NCBI RefSeq assembly: GCF_004362145.1 | Contig: NZ_SNXC01000011.1 | Coordinates: forward strand, 112,438 to 176,437 | Direction of reading: 5' to 3' | From: Marinomonas balearica | GTDB taxonomy: Bacteria > Pseudomonadota > Gammaproteobacteria > Pseudomonadales > Marinomonadaceae | Length of the DNA stretch: 64,000 nucleotides | Shown: positions 8,646 to 18,112 of the stretch, piece after piece | Layout of the letters: every line of letters starts with the position of its first letter | Numbering within the stretch: position 1 is the stretch's first letter | Position numbers and translations under genes: made by a program | The notes under the pieces: model-generated | Seen by the model: only the letters and a program-made list of their open reading frames with translations | Told to the model about the DNA's origin: nothing | Databases searched by the model: none

Positions 8646-11600
8646 TTATCTAATTTCAAACTCTGAAGGTTTTCTATATTTAACACGGAATAGAATAGCG
8701 TAGAAAACCGGGACCGCTATCAATGTTAAGACTGTTGCGAAGCCAAGACCGAAAGAAATAACAACGGCCATTCCTTCAAAGAACGCATCATAAAGCAAAG
8801 GAATCATTCCAAGAATCGTGGTGATCGCAGCCATACAAACTGGGCGTACACGACTTACTGCGGAGATGAAAATTGCTTCGTAAATTTCGGTTCCTTGCTC
8901 TCGTTCGTAGCTAATTTGGTCCGCGAGAACGATACCGTTTTTCACGATCATGCCCGATAGACTCAAAAATCCGAGTAACGCCATGAAGCTGAATGCGGTG
9001 TTCATAACGAGCAAACCGGACGATACGCCAATTAACGCGAGAGGGACACAGAACCAGATCACTAATGGGATTCGGATCGAGTTAAAGAGCAATATCGTAA
9101 TGATAAACATGAACAAGTAACCCATTGGCAGAGCGCTAAAAATATTAGCCTGTGCATCGCTACTGCTTTCATATTCACCACCCCATTCAAGCTTATAGCC
9201 GATAGGAAGCTCGATCGCCTCGATAGGCACTCTAATGCGGTTGAAGACCGACATGGCGGTTTCGTCACCAAGAATTAAAGGGTCGGACATGATCGTGATG
9301 GTTCTTTTACGATCTCGGCGCTCTATGATTGGATCTTCCCATACCGTCTCAAAGCCACTTACCAGTGTAGCAAGACGAACGTATGAACCTGACGATGGGC
9401 TGTAGATCTGCATATCACGAATTTGTGCCGTGGAAGTATGCTCATCGTGTGGCGTCGTTAGGATGATCGGAAGTAAATCTGTACCGTCTCGGTACGTACC
9501 AACTTGCTTACCGCTGAAGTTAGTTAGCAATACGTCATCGAGTGCAGCTTTACTGATTCCTAGGCGTCTTGCTTGAACATCGTCAAACAATGGACGTAAC
9601 ACTTTGACCGGTTGGCGCCAATCGTCTTTGATGTTTTCTAGACCGCCGTCAGCATGATAAATCTCTTTGATTTTCTCACTTACGTTACGTAATACTTCAG
9701 GGTCAGGGCCGCTTACTCGAGCTTCTACTTTCGCACCAGAAGATGGTCCAAGCTCTAGTCGAGCAAATTTAACATGAATCTCAGGGTATTCTTTGTTCAT
9801 CTGAGCATAGAGCTCTTTTAGAAGTCCTGGAATTTCTTCCTGAGTATGCGTTCGTATAATGAATTGAGCATAGCTGGAGTTAGGTTGCTCTGACGAATAG
9901 GTAAGCAAGAAGCGCGGCGCACCTTGACCTACAGTAGAAACAACATACTCGATGCGCTCATCTTTAATCAGCTTAGCTTCAATCTCTTCGGCTTTGTCTT
10001 TTGTCGCGTCAATATGCGTTCCTTCAGGTAGCCAAACATTCATATAGAACATCGGTGTTGTTGAAGGAGGGAAGAATGCCTGTTTTACAAATTGAAAAGC
10101 CCAACCTGATGTGAACAAAGCGGCGATCAACAGCACAACGGTTATCCAGCGAAAACGCATTGCGATGTTCAGTAGCCATTTGTACCCAACAAAAAGAAAG
10201 CCTTTATACGGGTCTTCAGAAGAAGATTCGTCATCTTGCTTCTGTGAATCTTTGAAGAAAAGATCGCAAAAGAAAGGCGTTAACGTTATTGCCGTTACCC
10301 AGCTAAGGAGCAGGGAAATAAGCAGAACGTAAAAAAGCGAACCTACGAACTCGCCGACAGAGTCAGGAGATAATCCGATTGGCGCAAAGGCAACAACGGC
10401 AATGACAGTTGCGCCTAACAAGGGCCATTTAGTCTGTTTAACAACACTGCTGGCAGCGTCGAACTTTGTCATGCCTCGTTTTAGGCCAATTAACACACCT
10501 TCCGTTACAACAATGGCATTATCAACCAGCATCCCCAGTGCGATAATTAACCCACCTAACGAGATACGTTGAAGGTTGATGCCAAAATAATTCATGACAA
10601 TGAAGGTGCCAAGAATGGTTAACAATAGGATTAGGCCAATTAGAATGCCTGAGTAAATGCCCATGAAAACAAGTAGGACAAGGATAACGATACCGACAGC
10701 AGCCACAAGGTTGAATAGGAAATCATTAACCGAACGATCCACTTCTTTTGACTGGAAGTAAACGGAATCCATGCTGATACCAACGGGTTGTTGGTATTTA
10801 AGTTCATCTAAGCGTTGATCAATACGCTTACCCACTTCGACTACGTTGACGTTACTGCTGAATGAAATACCTAACAATAAAGAGTTAGATCCGTTAAAGC
10901 TCACATAGTGCTCTTGTGGGTCAACGTATTCTCGTTTAATCGTAGCGATATCGCTTAAGCGGATTAACTTACCTTCAACAGGTGTTCCTACGATGAGGTT
11001 TTCAAGTTCAGAGATGTCTTTGAATTCGCCCGTTGGGCTAATACGGATGTACTCAGAACCTACTCGAACTCGGCCCGCATTGGAGACTGCGTTTTGATTA
11101 GCAAGTAAAGATTTAAATTGATCTGTAGTGATGCCCATTGTTGCCAATTTAGCGCGAGACACTTCAATTGTGACTTGCTCATCTTGTTCGGCAGAAATTT
11201 CAACTTTAGCGACACCGTTGACGAGAACAAGCTCTCGTTTGAGGTAATCGACATAATCTTCTAAATCTTTATAAGGGTAGCCTTCACCGTGTATCGCCAG
11301 CATAACACCGTACACGTCACCAAAATCGTCAATCACAATTGGCGTTTGAACACCTGTAGGAAGTGTTCCAGACATATCGCGAATTTTCTTACGCACTTCA
11401 TCCCAAATTTGTTTGAGAGCTTGCGCGCGATATTTATCTTTAATGGTGATTTGAACTTTAGAATATCCCGCTTTGGATGTTGATTTTATTTTATCAACGT
11501 AAGGGAGGTTCTGAAGTTCCCGTTCAATAGGATAAGTTACCTCTTCTTCAACCTGTTCTGGTGAAGCGCCTGGGTAAAGAGTCACGATCAATGTGTCTTT

Positions 11601-11726
11601 AATCGTAAATTCAGGGTCTTCAAGCTGACCTAGGTTAGTAAATGCGATGGAACCACCCACTAACAAGATCAGTGTCACCATCCAACTAGTGACTTTTCTT
11701 TGTATAAAATAGCCTGCGATATTCAC
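8646..11726 (-). CDS. RND efflux pump inner-membrane transporter
   Basis: Proton-driven resistance-nodulation-division permease of 1026 residues, a normal length for the HAE1/AcrB class. It shows the N-terminal transmembrane start (FIQRKVTSWMVTLILLVGG), the large periplasmic porter domain beginning EDPEFTIKDTLIVTLYPGASPEQVEEEV, the TM4 segment with LGGLIIALGMLVDNAIVV that carries the essential aspartates, and a C-terminal GMIVKNGIVLADQI. Style places it with the VmeI/CusA-distant, AcrB-like pumps that lack a dedicated outer-membrane gene nearby. It starts 3 bases after the adaptor gene, so the two are co-transcribed. No outer-membrane channel gene is adjacent, so TolC is presumably shared. 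Substrate unknown. Confidence 0.93.
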   Translation of the reverse strand: MNIAGYFIQRKVTSWMVTLILLVGGSIAFTNLGQLEDPEFTIKDTLIVTLYPGASPEQVEEEVTYPIERELQNLPYVDKIKSTSKAGYSKVQITIKDKYRAQALKQIWDEVRKKIRDMSGTLPTGVQTPIVIDDFGDVYGVMLAIHGEGYPYKDLEDYVDYLKRELVLVNGVAKVEISAEQDEQVTIEVSRAKLATMGITTDQFKSLLANQNAVSNAGRVRVGSEYIRISPTGEFKDISELENLIVGTPVEGKLIRLSDIATIKREYVDPQEHYVSFNGSNSLLLGISFSSNVNVVEVGKRIDQRLDELKYQQPVGISMDSVYFQSKEVDRSVNDFLFNLVAAVGIVILVLLVFMGIYSGILIGLILLLTILGTFIVMNYFGINLQRISLGGLIIALGMLVDNAIVVTEGVLIGLKRGMTKFDAASSVVKQTKWPLLGATVIAVVAFAPIGLSPDSVGEFVGSLFYVLLISLLLSWVTAITLTPFFCDLFFKDSQKQDDESSSEDPYKGFLFVGYKWLLNIAMRFRWITVVLLIAALFTSGWAFQFVKQAFFPPSTTPMFYMNVWLPEGTHIDATKDKAEEIEAKLIKDERIEYVVSTVGQGAPRFLLTYSSEQPNSSYAQFIIRTHTQEEIPGLLKELYAQMNKEYPEIHVKFARLELGPSSGAKVEARVSGPDPEVLRNVSEKIKEIYHADGGLENIKDDWRQPVKVLRPLFDDVQARRLGISKAALDDVLLTNFSGKQVGTYRDGTDLLPIILTTPHDEHTSTAQIRDMQIYSPSSGSYVRLATLVSGFETVWEDPIIERRDRKRTITIMSDPLILGDETAMSVFNRIRVPIEAIELPIGYKLEWGGEYESSSDAQANIFSALPMGYLFMFIITILLFNSIRIPLVIWFCVPLALIGVSSGLLVMNTAFSFMALLGFLSLSGMIVKNGIVLADQISYEREQGTEIYEAIFISAVSRVRPVCMAAITTILGMIPLLYDAFFEGMAVVISFGLGFATVLTLIAVPVFYAILFRVKYRKPSEFEIR

Positions 11727-11728
11727 GT

Positions 11729-12838
11729 TTAAATGCCTCGCTCTCGTGTCCAGGGACGAACTTTCATATTCTCAGTAAGGCTGTGTATACCTGCAGCAAC
11801 GACTTTGTCGTTAGGGTTAAGACCGGTCAGAATTTCAATTTTGTCGTCTTGCAACTCACCCAGTTCAACTTGGCGTGATGACACACTTTGAGTAGATTCA
11901 TCATAAATCCATACAATGCTGTATGACGTGTTTGATTGCGTATCTTCCTTACGCATCACGGCTTCAACAGGTACGGTAATATGAACTTTTTTACCGAGTA
12001 ATTTACCTACATCGATGTCAACGTTCGCAGTCATGCCAGGCAGTAAGAATAATGAGTCGCCATCACTTTCGAGTAGTTCCAAAGTAACGTCATAAGCTTT
12101 TGTTTGTTTGTTTGAGGTTGTCTCGTGCTCTTTGTATATTCCGTGATATTCAAAGTCAGGAGAGGCGTCGATATAAACGTTTGGAATCATTTCTGTTGTC
12201 GGATTCTGAATATTGACAACGATGTGCTCAGGTACTTGGAACAATACATCCATCGTATCGATATTCTGGATGTGCATAAGCGTTTGGGTGGCATTGACGT
12301 ATTGGAAGTTTTCCACATCAACGGATGCAATTACGCCGTCAAAGGGGGCGTACAATTTGGTGTAGCCCAGTTGATTTCGGCTGCTTTTTAACGCATTGGA
12401 GGTTTGATCAAGGTTTGCTTTGGCTTCGTCATATTGCGATTTTGTTGTCGCATTTTGTTTTAGCATGGTTTTTATACGACCAAACTGAGACTTAGCCAGT
12501 CGATTGTTGGCTTCCGACAGCTCAACCTGCAGTTTAAAGTCAGTGGGGTCTAGTGTTGCGAGTAAGTCGCCTTTTTTTACTCGTTGACCGGATACTACAT
12601 TTAGAGAGGAAAGCTGTCCGCCAACTCTAAACGCTAAATACGCTTCTTCGCTCGCTTGCAGTTCACCGGGAAAACGACGAACGTTTTCCGCTTCAGTTGA
12701 AGCCACGTTAATAAGTTTCACCGGTCGGATAACTTCTTCGGCAACGACTTGTGTTTCTTCTGGAGAGCAGGCTGAAATTAAGCTTGCAGCAATTATGGCA
12801 GCGCCCACCAGGTTTGTTTTACGCAAAAAGCGGTTCAT
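11729..12838 (-). CDS. RND efflux periplasmic adaptor lipoprotein
   Basis: Membrane fusion protein that links the RND permease to an outer-membrane channel. The 369 residues start with a lipoprotein signal peptide whose lipobox is LISAC (Cys about residue 24). The AcrA-type order follows: beta-barrel entry FPGELQASEEAYLAFRVGGQL, lipoyl half-motif VKKGDLLATLDPTDF, a coiled-coil hairpin (ANNRLAKSQFGRIKTMLKQNATTKSQYDEAKANL), second lipoyl half APFDGVIASVDVENFQYV, and a membrane-proximal domain. First gene of the two-gene pump operon. The start has gagtaccgc upstream. Confidence 0.92.
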   Translation of the reverse strand: MNRFLRKTNLVGAAIIAASLISACSPEETQVVAEEVIRPVKLINVASTEAENVRRFPGELQASEEAYLAFRVGGQLSSLNVVSGQRVKKGDLLATLDPTDFKLQVELSEANNRLAKSQFGRIKTMLKQNATTKSQYDEAKANLDQTSNALKSSRNQLGYTKLYAPFDGVIASVDVENFQYVNATQTLMHIQNIDTMDVLFQVPEHIVVNIQNPTTEMIPNVYIDASPDFEYHGIYKEHETTSNKQTKAYDVTLELLESDGDSLFLLPGMTANVDIDVGKLLGKKVHITVPVEAVMRKEDTQSNTSYSIVWIYDESTQSVSSRQVELGELQDDKIEILTGLNPNDKVVAAGIHSLTENMKVRPWTRERGI

Positions 12839-13252
12839 GCGGTACTCCGTAACGTCAAAGAAATATTTAATAACTTTATTTTATATCTGGTCTGAATGAA
12901 TATGAATTCATGTGTATATATGTCATGTATGCCTAAAATTCATATCTTGCTAAATATAGACGAAAATTGTGTCATTTCGTGGAAAAGCAGGCTGGAAAAT
13001 AAGGATTTAAATAGCACGTATTTAATCTTCGAAAGATTATCTAATCTATGCTTATTGTAGGTCAGAGTTGATATCGTGATTTATTCGATTTTTTACAGTG
13101 AATTGAGGGTGCTCTTTTTTGGAGAGAATGTTCGCAGCCTATTGTTTTTTTCATGATCGTTCTAGAAGTTCGTAACAGTGTATATACTGAAATAACGGTT
13201 TTGATTTGATCTTACGCAGTTTCGCTCCATTGCCAATGACTAATGAGGATAT
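12839..13252. other. 414-bp AT-rich divergent intergenic region
   Basis: Region between the divergent RND operon and the ClpP-like lipoprotein gene; it must contain both promoters. The one exact symmetry I found is ATGAATTCAT at 12902-12911, about 65 bases upstream of the adaptor start, which could be half of a regulator site but may be chance. No further open frame with a ribosome site is evident. Confidence 0.35.
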
Positions 13253-13915
13253 ATGCTAAGTAGAAAAAGGATCCAGGCTACTTCAGGAGTTTGGCCGCTC
13301 ATTTTGATGGTTGCTCTGTTTATTATGGGCTGTTCTTCCACAGGAAATCAAAATACTTCAAATGTAGATGCCAATATTTCGGTTATTCGAGCAAATAACA
13401 ATATTCAAATGATAGTTGAAGGCGATAGAGCCTACTTATCAGGGGTATTAGGCAGCGACCTCTCGATCACGCTAGAGTCTATGATTGAACAGCATCCAAA
13501 TGTAACAGAACTTGTGTTAGTTGATGTGCCAGGCAGTTTAGATCAAGAGGCAACTATGAACAGTGCTCGTCTTATAAGGCGTCTTGGTTTAAACACTCAT
13601 ATTTCTCGTACTGGCTATGTATTGTCTGGTGGAGTGGATCTATTCTTAGGAGGAGTAAAGCGAACTATTGGGCCAGGTGCCGCTGTTGGGGTACATGCAT
13701 GGCGAGATCAAAACAGTCCTTCTACCAGCAGTGGTATTAAAATGGAGGGGGTGATCGATATGTCAGACCCAGTGCATGCAGAGTATGTGAATTTTTATCT
13801 ATCGCTGGGCGTTCCTGAACGGTTTTACTGGTTTTCACTAAATGCCGCACCAGCTGAGCGCATTTATTATCTTACATCTGAAGAAATTTACGACTTTCAC
13901 CTTGCTACAGATTGA
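13253..13915 (+). CDS. Lipoprotein with ClpP/crotonase-like fold
   Basis: Protein of 220 residues with a lipoprotein signal (hydrophobic LILMVALFIM, lipobox IMGC, Cys about residue 27). After a Ser/Asn-rich linker comes a segment like periplasmic COG3904-type ClpP/crotonase-fold proteins: strand AYLSGVLGSDLSITLESMIEQHPNVTELVL, helix MNSARLIRRLGLNTHIS, GYVLSGGVDLFLGGVKRTIGPGAAVGVHAW. In ClpP-like proteases the nucleophile Ser lies in a short helix after the glycine stretch and the His in an HAW-like motif; VLSGG and VHAW would fit, but protease activity is unproven. It precedes the DUF1289 gene by 33 bases. RBS: aatgaggata. Confidence 0.6.
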   Translation: MLSRKRIQATSGVWPLILMVALFIMGCSSTGNQNTSNVDANISVIRANNNIQMIVEGDRAYLSGVLGSDLSITLESMIEQHPNVTELVLVDVPGSLDQEATMNSARLIRRLGLNTHISRTGYVLSGGVDLFLGGVKRTIGPGAAVGVHAWRDQNSPSTSSGIKMEGVIDMSDPVHAEYVNFYLSLGVPERFYWFSLNAAPAERIYYLTSEEIYDFHLATD

Positions 13916-13948
13916 AAGCCTGTTTGTGTTGCTAAATAGGAGCAAAGT

Positions 13949-14245
13949 TTGGATCAATTTGAACTTTTTACGATTGAAAGTCCATGTCGAGGTGTTTGCG
14001 AAAACAGTAAAAAAGGATATTGCAAAGGGTGTTTACGCAGTCGAGAAGAGCGTTTTTATTGGCATGGTATGACGGATATGGAGCGCCGCCATGTATTGCA
14101 ATTGTGTCGTTCTCGGTGGCAAAGAATCATTAAGACTCGTCAGGATAAAACAAAAAAAGAAGGCGCAGAGTCATCATTACCATACGGCATTGATGACGCT
14201 GACATTCCAGATTTATTTTCAAGCCTCGTTACTCACAACGAGTAA
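13949..14245 (+). CDS. DUF1289 cysteine-rich protein
   Basis: Protein of 98 residues with the DUF1289 signature at its N terminus: SPCRGVCENSKKGYCKGCLR, giving four cysteines in a CX3CX7CX2C arrangement that probably binds a metal or Fe-S cluster, followed by the conserved RSREERFYWHGM. The C-terminal half is charged and lower in complexity. I used the TTG at 13949 because aggag sits 7 bases upstream and the family motif starts immediately after it; no ATG is available. It runs convergently to radA with a 15-base gap. Function unknown. Confidence 0.82.
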   Translation: MDQFELFTIESPCRGVCENSKKGYCKGCLRSREERFYWHGMTDMERRHVLQLCRSRWQRIIKTRQDKTKKEGAESSLPYGIDDADIPDLFSSLVTHNE

Positions 14246-14260
14246 TATTTGACTGAAAAC

Positions 14261-15646
14261 CTAACCAAAAATAGCTTCAAGTGCCTCTGAAAGTCGCTCG
14301 ACTCCGATGACAGACATACCTTCAATTGGCTTTTTAGGGCAGTTGGTTTTTGGAACGATTGCTTTTGTAAAGCCATGTTTAGCCGCTTCGGTAATGCGTT
14401 CCTGACCTGATGGCACTGGGCGGATTTCGCCAGACAATCCCACTTCTCCAAGTACAACTAAATCATGCGGTAGAGTTTGATCTCTAAAGCTTGAGACAAC
14501 TGCAGCAATAGCTGCAAGGTCAGCACTTGTTTCAACAACTTTAACGCCACCCACAACGTTTAAATAAACATCTTGATCGGATGTGTGCAGGCCACCATGT
14601 TTATGCAAAACGGCTAAAAGCATAGCGAGACGGTTGTGGTCAAAGCCCACTGTGACGCGTCTAGGATTACCAAACGCAGATTCGTCAACGAGTGCTTGCA
14701 GTTCAACGAGAAGTGGTCGAGTTCCTTCCCAAACAACCATAACAAGACTGCCAGCGGCGGGGTGCTTTGAACGGTTTAAAAAGATGGAGCTTGGGTTTTT
14801 AACTTCTTTAAGACCATTTTCAAGCATGGCAAAAACGCCAAGTTCATTGATGGCACCGAAGCGGTTTTTCATGCCACGTAGAGTACGAAAACGAGAGTCT
14901 TCTGAGCCTTCTAACAACACAGAACAATCTACCATGTGCTCAAGCACTTTTGGACCGGCGAGAGAACCGTCTTTTGTTACATGGCCTACAAGTAAGACAG
15001 CTGTTTGAGTCTGCTTTGCGAAACGGGTTAAAACCGCTGCACTTTCACGTACTTGTGAAACACTGCCCGGAGCAGATTCAATGCCATCCAAATGCATCAC
15101 TTGTATGGAGTCGATCACCATCACTTTAGGTTTAACTTGTTCTGCGATATTTAGAATGGACTCGACATTGGTTTCTGAAAGCATTTTTAAATTCTGAGTC
15201 GGGAGGTTTAATCGCTGTGCTCGCATGGCAACTTGTTGTAGCGACTCTTCCCCTGTTACGTAAAGCGCTCCTTGCTGCTGAGCGAGCCAGCACATGGTTT
15301 GCAAAAGTAATGTGCTTTTACCCGCACCCGGATGCCCGCCGATTAGAACCACACCACCTGGAACTAAACCTCCGCCTAACACTCGATCAAATTCACTGGC
15401 CCCTGAGCTAAAGCGTGGGACGTCGCCAAGGTTTACTTCTGATAAGTCTTGTACTTGGGTAGTAGAACCTGCGTAACCTTGTCGTCTAGGGTCCTGAGTG
15501 GCAGCCACTCGGGCAGATGTTTTTGGAGAGGTAAGACGTATTTCCTGAAGTGTATTCCATGCGCCACATGCTTGACATTGTCCTTGCCATTTAGCGTAAT
15601 CGGAACCGCAGTCATTGCATACAAAGGCTGTTTTTGCTTTTGCCAT
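14261..15646 (-). CDS. radA: DNA repair protein RadA
   Basis: RecA-related branch-migration ATPase acting in recombinational repair. The 461 residues match the family. Domains in order: N-terminal C4 zinc finger (C10, C13, C24, C27), RecA-like ATPase with Walker A GGHPGAGKS (residues 103-111), the diagnostic KNRFG motif (MKNRFGAINELG), and a C-terminal Lon-protease-like domain with VGGVKVVETSADLAAIAAVVSS and GEVGLSGEIRPV. Monocistronic by appearance. The region after its start holds hairpin repeats. Confidence 0.97.
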   Translation of the reverse strand: MAKAKTAFVCNDCGSDYAKWQGQCQACGAWNTLQEIRLTSPKTSARVAATQDPRRQGYAGSTTQVQDLSEVNLGDVPRFSSGASEFDRVLGGGLVPGGVVLIGGHPGAGKSTLLLQTMCWLAQQQGALYVTGEESLQQVAMRAQRLNLPTQNLKMLSETNVESILNIAEQVKPKVMVIDSIQVMHLDGIESAPGSVSQVRESAAVLTRFAKQTQTAVLLVGHVTKDGSLAGPKVLEHMVDCSVLLEGSEDSRFRTLRGMKNRFGAINELGVFAMLENGLKEVKNPSSIFLNRSKHPAAGSLVMVVWEGTRPLLVELQALVDESAFGNPRRVTVGFDHNRLAMLLAVLHKHGGLHTSDQDVYLNVVGGVKVVETSADLAAIAAVVSSFRDQTLPHDLVVLGEVGLSGEIRPVPSGQERITEAAKHGFTKAIVPKTNCPKKPIEGMSVIGVERLSEALEAIFG

Positions 15647-15688
15647 TATTTGTCTCTGAGTTGTTATGCTTTTAGTAACGACCCCACC

Positions 15689-15711
15689 CCCTCCCCTTAT
15701 GAAGGGGAGGG
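15689..15711. repeat. REP-like palindrome, copy 1
   Basis: Perfect 10-bp arms CCCTCCCCTT and AAGGGGAGGG around an ATG loop. It is upstream of radA and closely resembles the second palindrome 25 bases away and a shorter one at 27716-27735, so it looks like a dispersed extragenic palindrome. Confidence 0.7.
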
Positions 15712-15735
15712 AAATTGAAATATCTCAGCGCTGTT

Positions 15736-15758
15736 CCTCCCCCTTTATAAGGGGGAGG
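15736..15758. repeat. REP-like palindrome, copy 2
   Basis: Perfect 10-bp arms CCTCCCCCTT and AAGGGGGAGG around a TAT loop, followed by a further half-site (aggagggg, 15761-15768). Together with copy 1 it forms a paired-hairpin, REPIN-like unit of about 80 bp in the radA/amtB spacer. Confidence 0.7.
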
Positions 15759-15834
15759 CTAGGAGGGGAATTAAACAATTTGATTTTACGTTTAATAGTA
15801 ACAGAGGATAAGTAATTAATGTGGGCTAAAAACA

Positions 15835-15862
15835 ACAAACCCCCGCAGATGCGAGGGTTTGT
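15835..15862 (-). terminator. Terminator of glnK-amtB operon
   Basis: Twelve-base arms (ACAAACCCCCGC and GCGAGGGTTTGT) with one mismatch around AGAT. On the minus strand it follows the amtB stop by about 55 bases and is succeeded by a T-rich stretch (ttgttttt). Its symmetry may let it also work on the plus strand. Confidence 0.75.
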
Positions 15863-15917
15863 TTTATCTTGATCCAAGCTCTATCTTTGCGATAAAGCGA
15901 TTGGATTAAGGTGTATC

Positions 15918-17180
15918 TTAGTTCTTAGTGAACTCAGGGTATGCTTCCATACCACATTCTGCAAGGTCAACGCCTTCGTACTCTTCTTCTTCAGAGACAC
16001 GGATGCCCATGATAGATTTCAGAATTAACCAAACAACCAAGCTAGCAACGAATACCCATACAAAGATTGTTAGGCCACCAGCGATTTGACCGCCGAATGT
16101 TGCTCCGTCGTTTGTTAGAGGCACTGCAAGTAGACCCCAAACACCAACAACACCGTGTACAGAGATAGCACCTACTGGATCGTCAATTTTCAATTTATCC
16201 AATGTTAGGATAGATACAACAACGATCAAACCACCGACAACACCAATTAGAGTTGCACCCAGTGCAGATGGTGTAGAAGGCTCAGCAGTGATTGCTACAA
16301 GACCAGCAAGCGCACCGTTTAATAGCATTGTAAGGTCAGCTTTGCCGAACAAAATGCGAGCTAGGATAAGAGCTGCGATTGCACCGCCTGCTGCTGCTGC
16401 GTTTGTATTAAGGAATACCATTGCAACAGAGTTAGCGTTAGCGATATCACCCAGTTTCAATACAGAACCGCCGTTGAAACCGAACCAACCCATCCAAAGA
16501 ATAAATGTACCTAGTGTTGCTAAAGGAAGGTTAGCACCAGGAATCGCACGTACTTCACCGTTCGGGCCATATTTGCCTTTACGAGCACCCAGTACAAGAA
16601 CACCCGCTAGTGCAGCTGCAGCACCCGCCATATGTACAATGCCTGAGCCTGCGAAATCAGAGAAGCCCATGTCGCCAAGGTTGTACATACCGAATACATC
16701 GTTGCCGCCCCAAGTCCAACCACCTTCAAGTGGGTAGATAACCGCTGTCATTACAACTGCGAAGGCTAAGAAAGCCCAAAGTTTCATGCGTTCAGCAACA
16801 GCACCTGAGACAATAGACATTGCAGTCGCAACGAATACAACTTGGAAGAAGAAGTCAGAAGCGCCAGAGTAGATTGAGCCGCCTTCGAAACCGCCTTCAC
16901 GACCGTCAAAGTCAGATAGAGTAGATGCAACATCTACGTCTTGAATACCAGATAGGAACCAATCGCCACCGTACATGATGTGGTAACCGACAACTAGATA
17001 CATGATACAAGAGATCGCAAACAAAGCGACGTTCTTGGTAAGAATTTCAGTGGTGTTTTTAGAGCGAACTAGGCCCGCTTCTAACATGGCAAACCCAGCT
17101 GCCATCCACATAACTAATGCACCACACACCAGAAAGTAGAAGGTGTCCATAGCATATTGTAAGTGATAAACTTCTTGCAT
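15918..17180 (-). CDS. amtB: Ammonium transporter AmtB
   Basis: Inner-membrane ammonium channel of 420 residues with about 11-12 transmembrane helices. Family motifs are visible: VMWMAAGFAMLEAGLVRSKN, DFAGSGIVHMAGAAAALAGVLVLG (first pore histidine), GWFGFNGGS, and ISVHGVVGVWGLLAV (second histidine). It starts 45 bases after glnK; GlnK would dock on its cytoplasmic face and close it under nitrogen excess. The mature-like N terminus begins directly with a helix and lacks the long cleavable signal peptide seen in E. coli AmtB. Confidence 0.96.
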   Translation of the reverse strand: MQEVYHLQYAMDTFYFLVCGALVMWMAAGFAMLEAGLVRSKNTTEILTKNVALFAISCIMYLVVGYHIMYGGDWFLSGIQDVDVASTLSDFDGREGGFEGGSIYSGASDFFFQVVFVATAMSIVSGAVAERMKLWAFLAFAVVMTAVIYPLEGGWTWGGNDVFGMYNLGDMGFSDFAGSGIVHMAGAAAALAGVLVLGARKGKYGPNGEVRAIPGANLPLATLGTFILWMGWFGFNGGSVLKLGDIANANSVAMVFLNTNAAAAGGAIAALILARILFGKADLTMLLNGALAGLVAITAEPSTPSALGATLIGVVGGLIVVVSILTLDKLKIDDPVGAISVHGVVGVWGLLAVPLTNDGATFGGQIAGGLTIFVWVFVASLVVWLILKSIMGIRVSEEEEYEGVDLAECGMEAYPEFTKN

Positions 17181-17225
17181 TTTTCGCCCCCCTAAAGGCT
17201 TGTAAGATTAAAACGGTTTTATTAT

Positions 17226-17615
<390 letters not shown>

Positions 17616-17618
17616 CTA

Positions 17619-17634
17619 TTCAATATGCGTGCCA
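17619..17634 (-). promoter_or_regulatory. Sigma-54 promoter of glnK-amtB
   Basis: Read on the minus strand the site is TGGCACGCATATTGAA: a perfect -24 element (TGGCAC), five spacer bases and TTGA at -12 (consensus TTGC, one mismatch). The predicted start lies about 45 bases ahead of the glnK ATG. Its position and gene context make this a well-supported nitrogen-limitation promoter. Confidence 0.8.
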
Positions 17635-17740
17635 TAATCCTTAGAGCGAGCATTCATAAGGGCTAGAGAAAAGAGGAGGAAAAAAGTAAGCACTGATCTT
17701 GCGACTTTGTAGGGATATTTTGTTTTTAGATGGTGCGCTC

Positions 17741-17755
17741 GCACTTTTTTGGTGC
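17741..17755. promoter_or_regulatory. NtrC-type binding dyad
   Basis: GCAC, seven bases, GTGC matches the NtrC dyad spacing (core GCAC-N7-GTGC). It is about 120 bases upstream of the sigma-54 -12 element, a normal enhancer distance. A second, degenerate half-match (GCACTGATCTTGCG, from 17690) lies between it and the promoter. Confidence 0.6.
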
Positions 17756-18112
17756 TGGTGTGTTTTGCCTTGCTGTTTCCGCTCTAAATAAGGGTTAACT
17801 ATTTGGTTTTCTACTATTTAGAGGCGTTTTTTTAGACATTGTTATTAATGTTTAGGAGAAGCCCTTGCCAACTCGGATCACTTTTTTCTCGTCAGTGCAC
17901 GATATTAAAGCGTATTCCAACCGTGTGCGAAATTAGTGCAATTCATTGGTCAACAAATCGAATCTACCTTAATAGAGTGTTCCATAGGGTTTTAGTCGTT
18001 CAAATTGGCGCTTATTGAAGATTTCTTTTTATATCTCTTCATTGCTTTGTATACTTGAGCGATAACAGTGCCAAAAGCACCCTATCGGTCAGTCTTAATG
18101 CAAGAGGCGAGT
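17756..18112. other. Spacer upstream of ubiK, no further gene seen
   Basis: This is the remainder of the roughly 550-bp divergent region between glnK and ubiK. I see no open frame with a ribosome site and no strong hairpin. A TATACT hexamer near 18050, 60 bases ahead of ubiK, could be a -10 element, but no matching -35 is clear. Confidence 0.3.
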
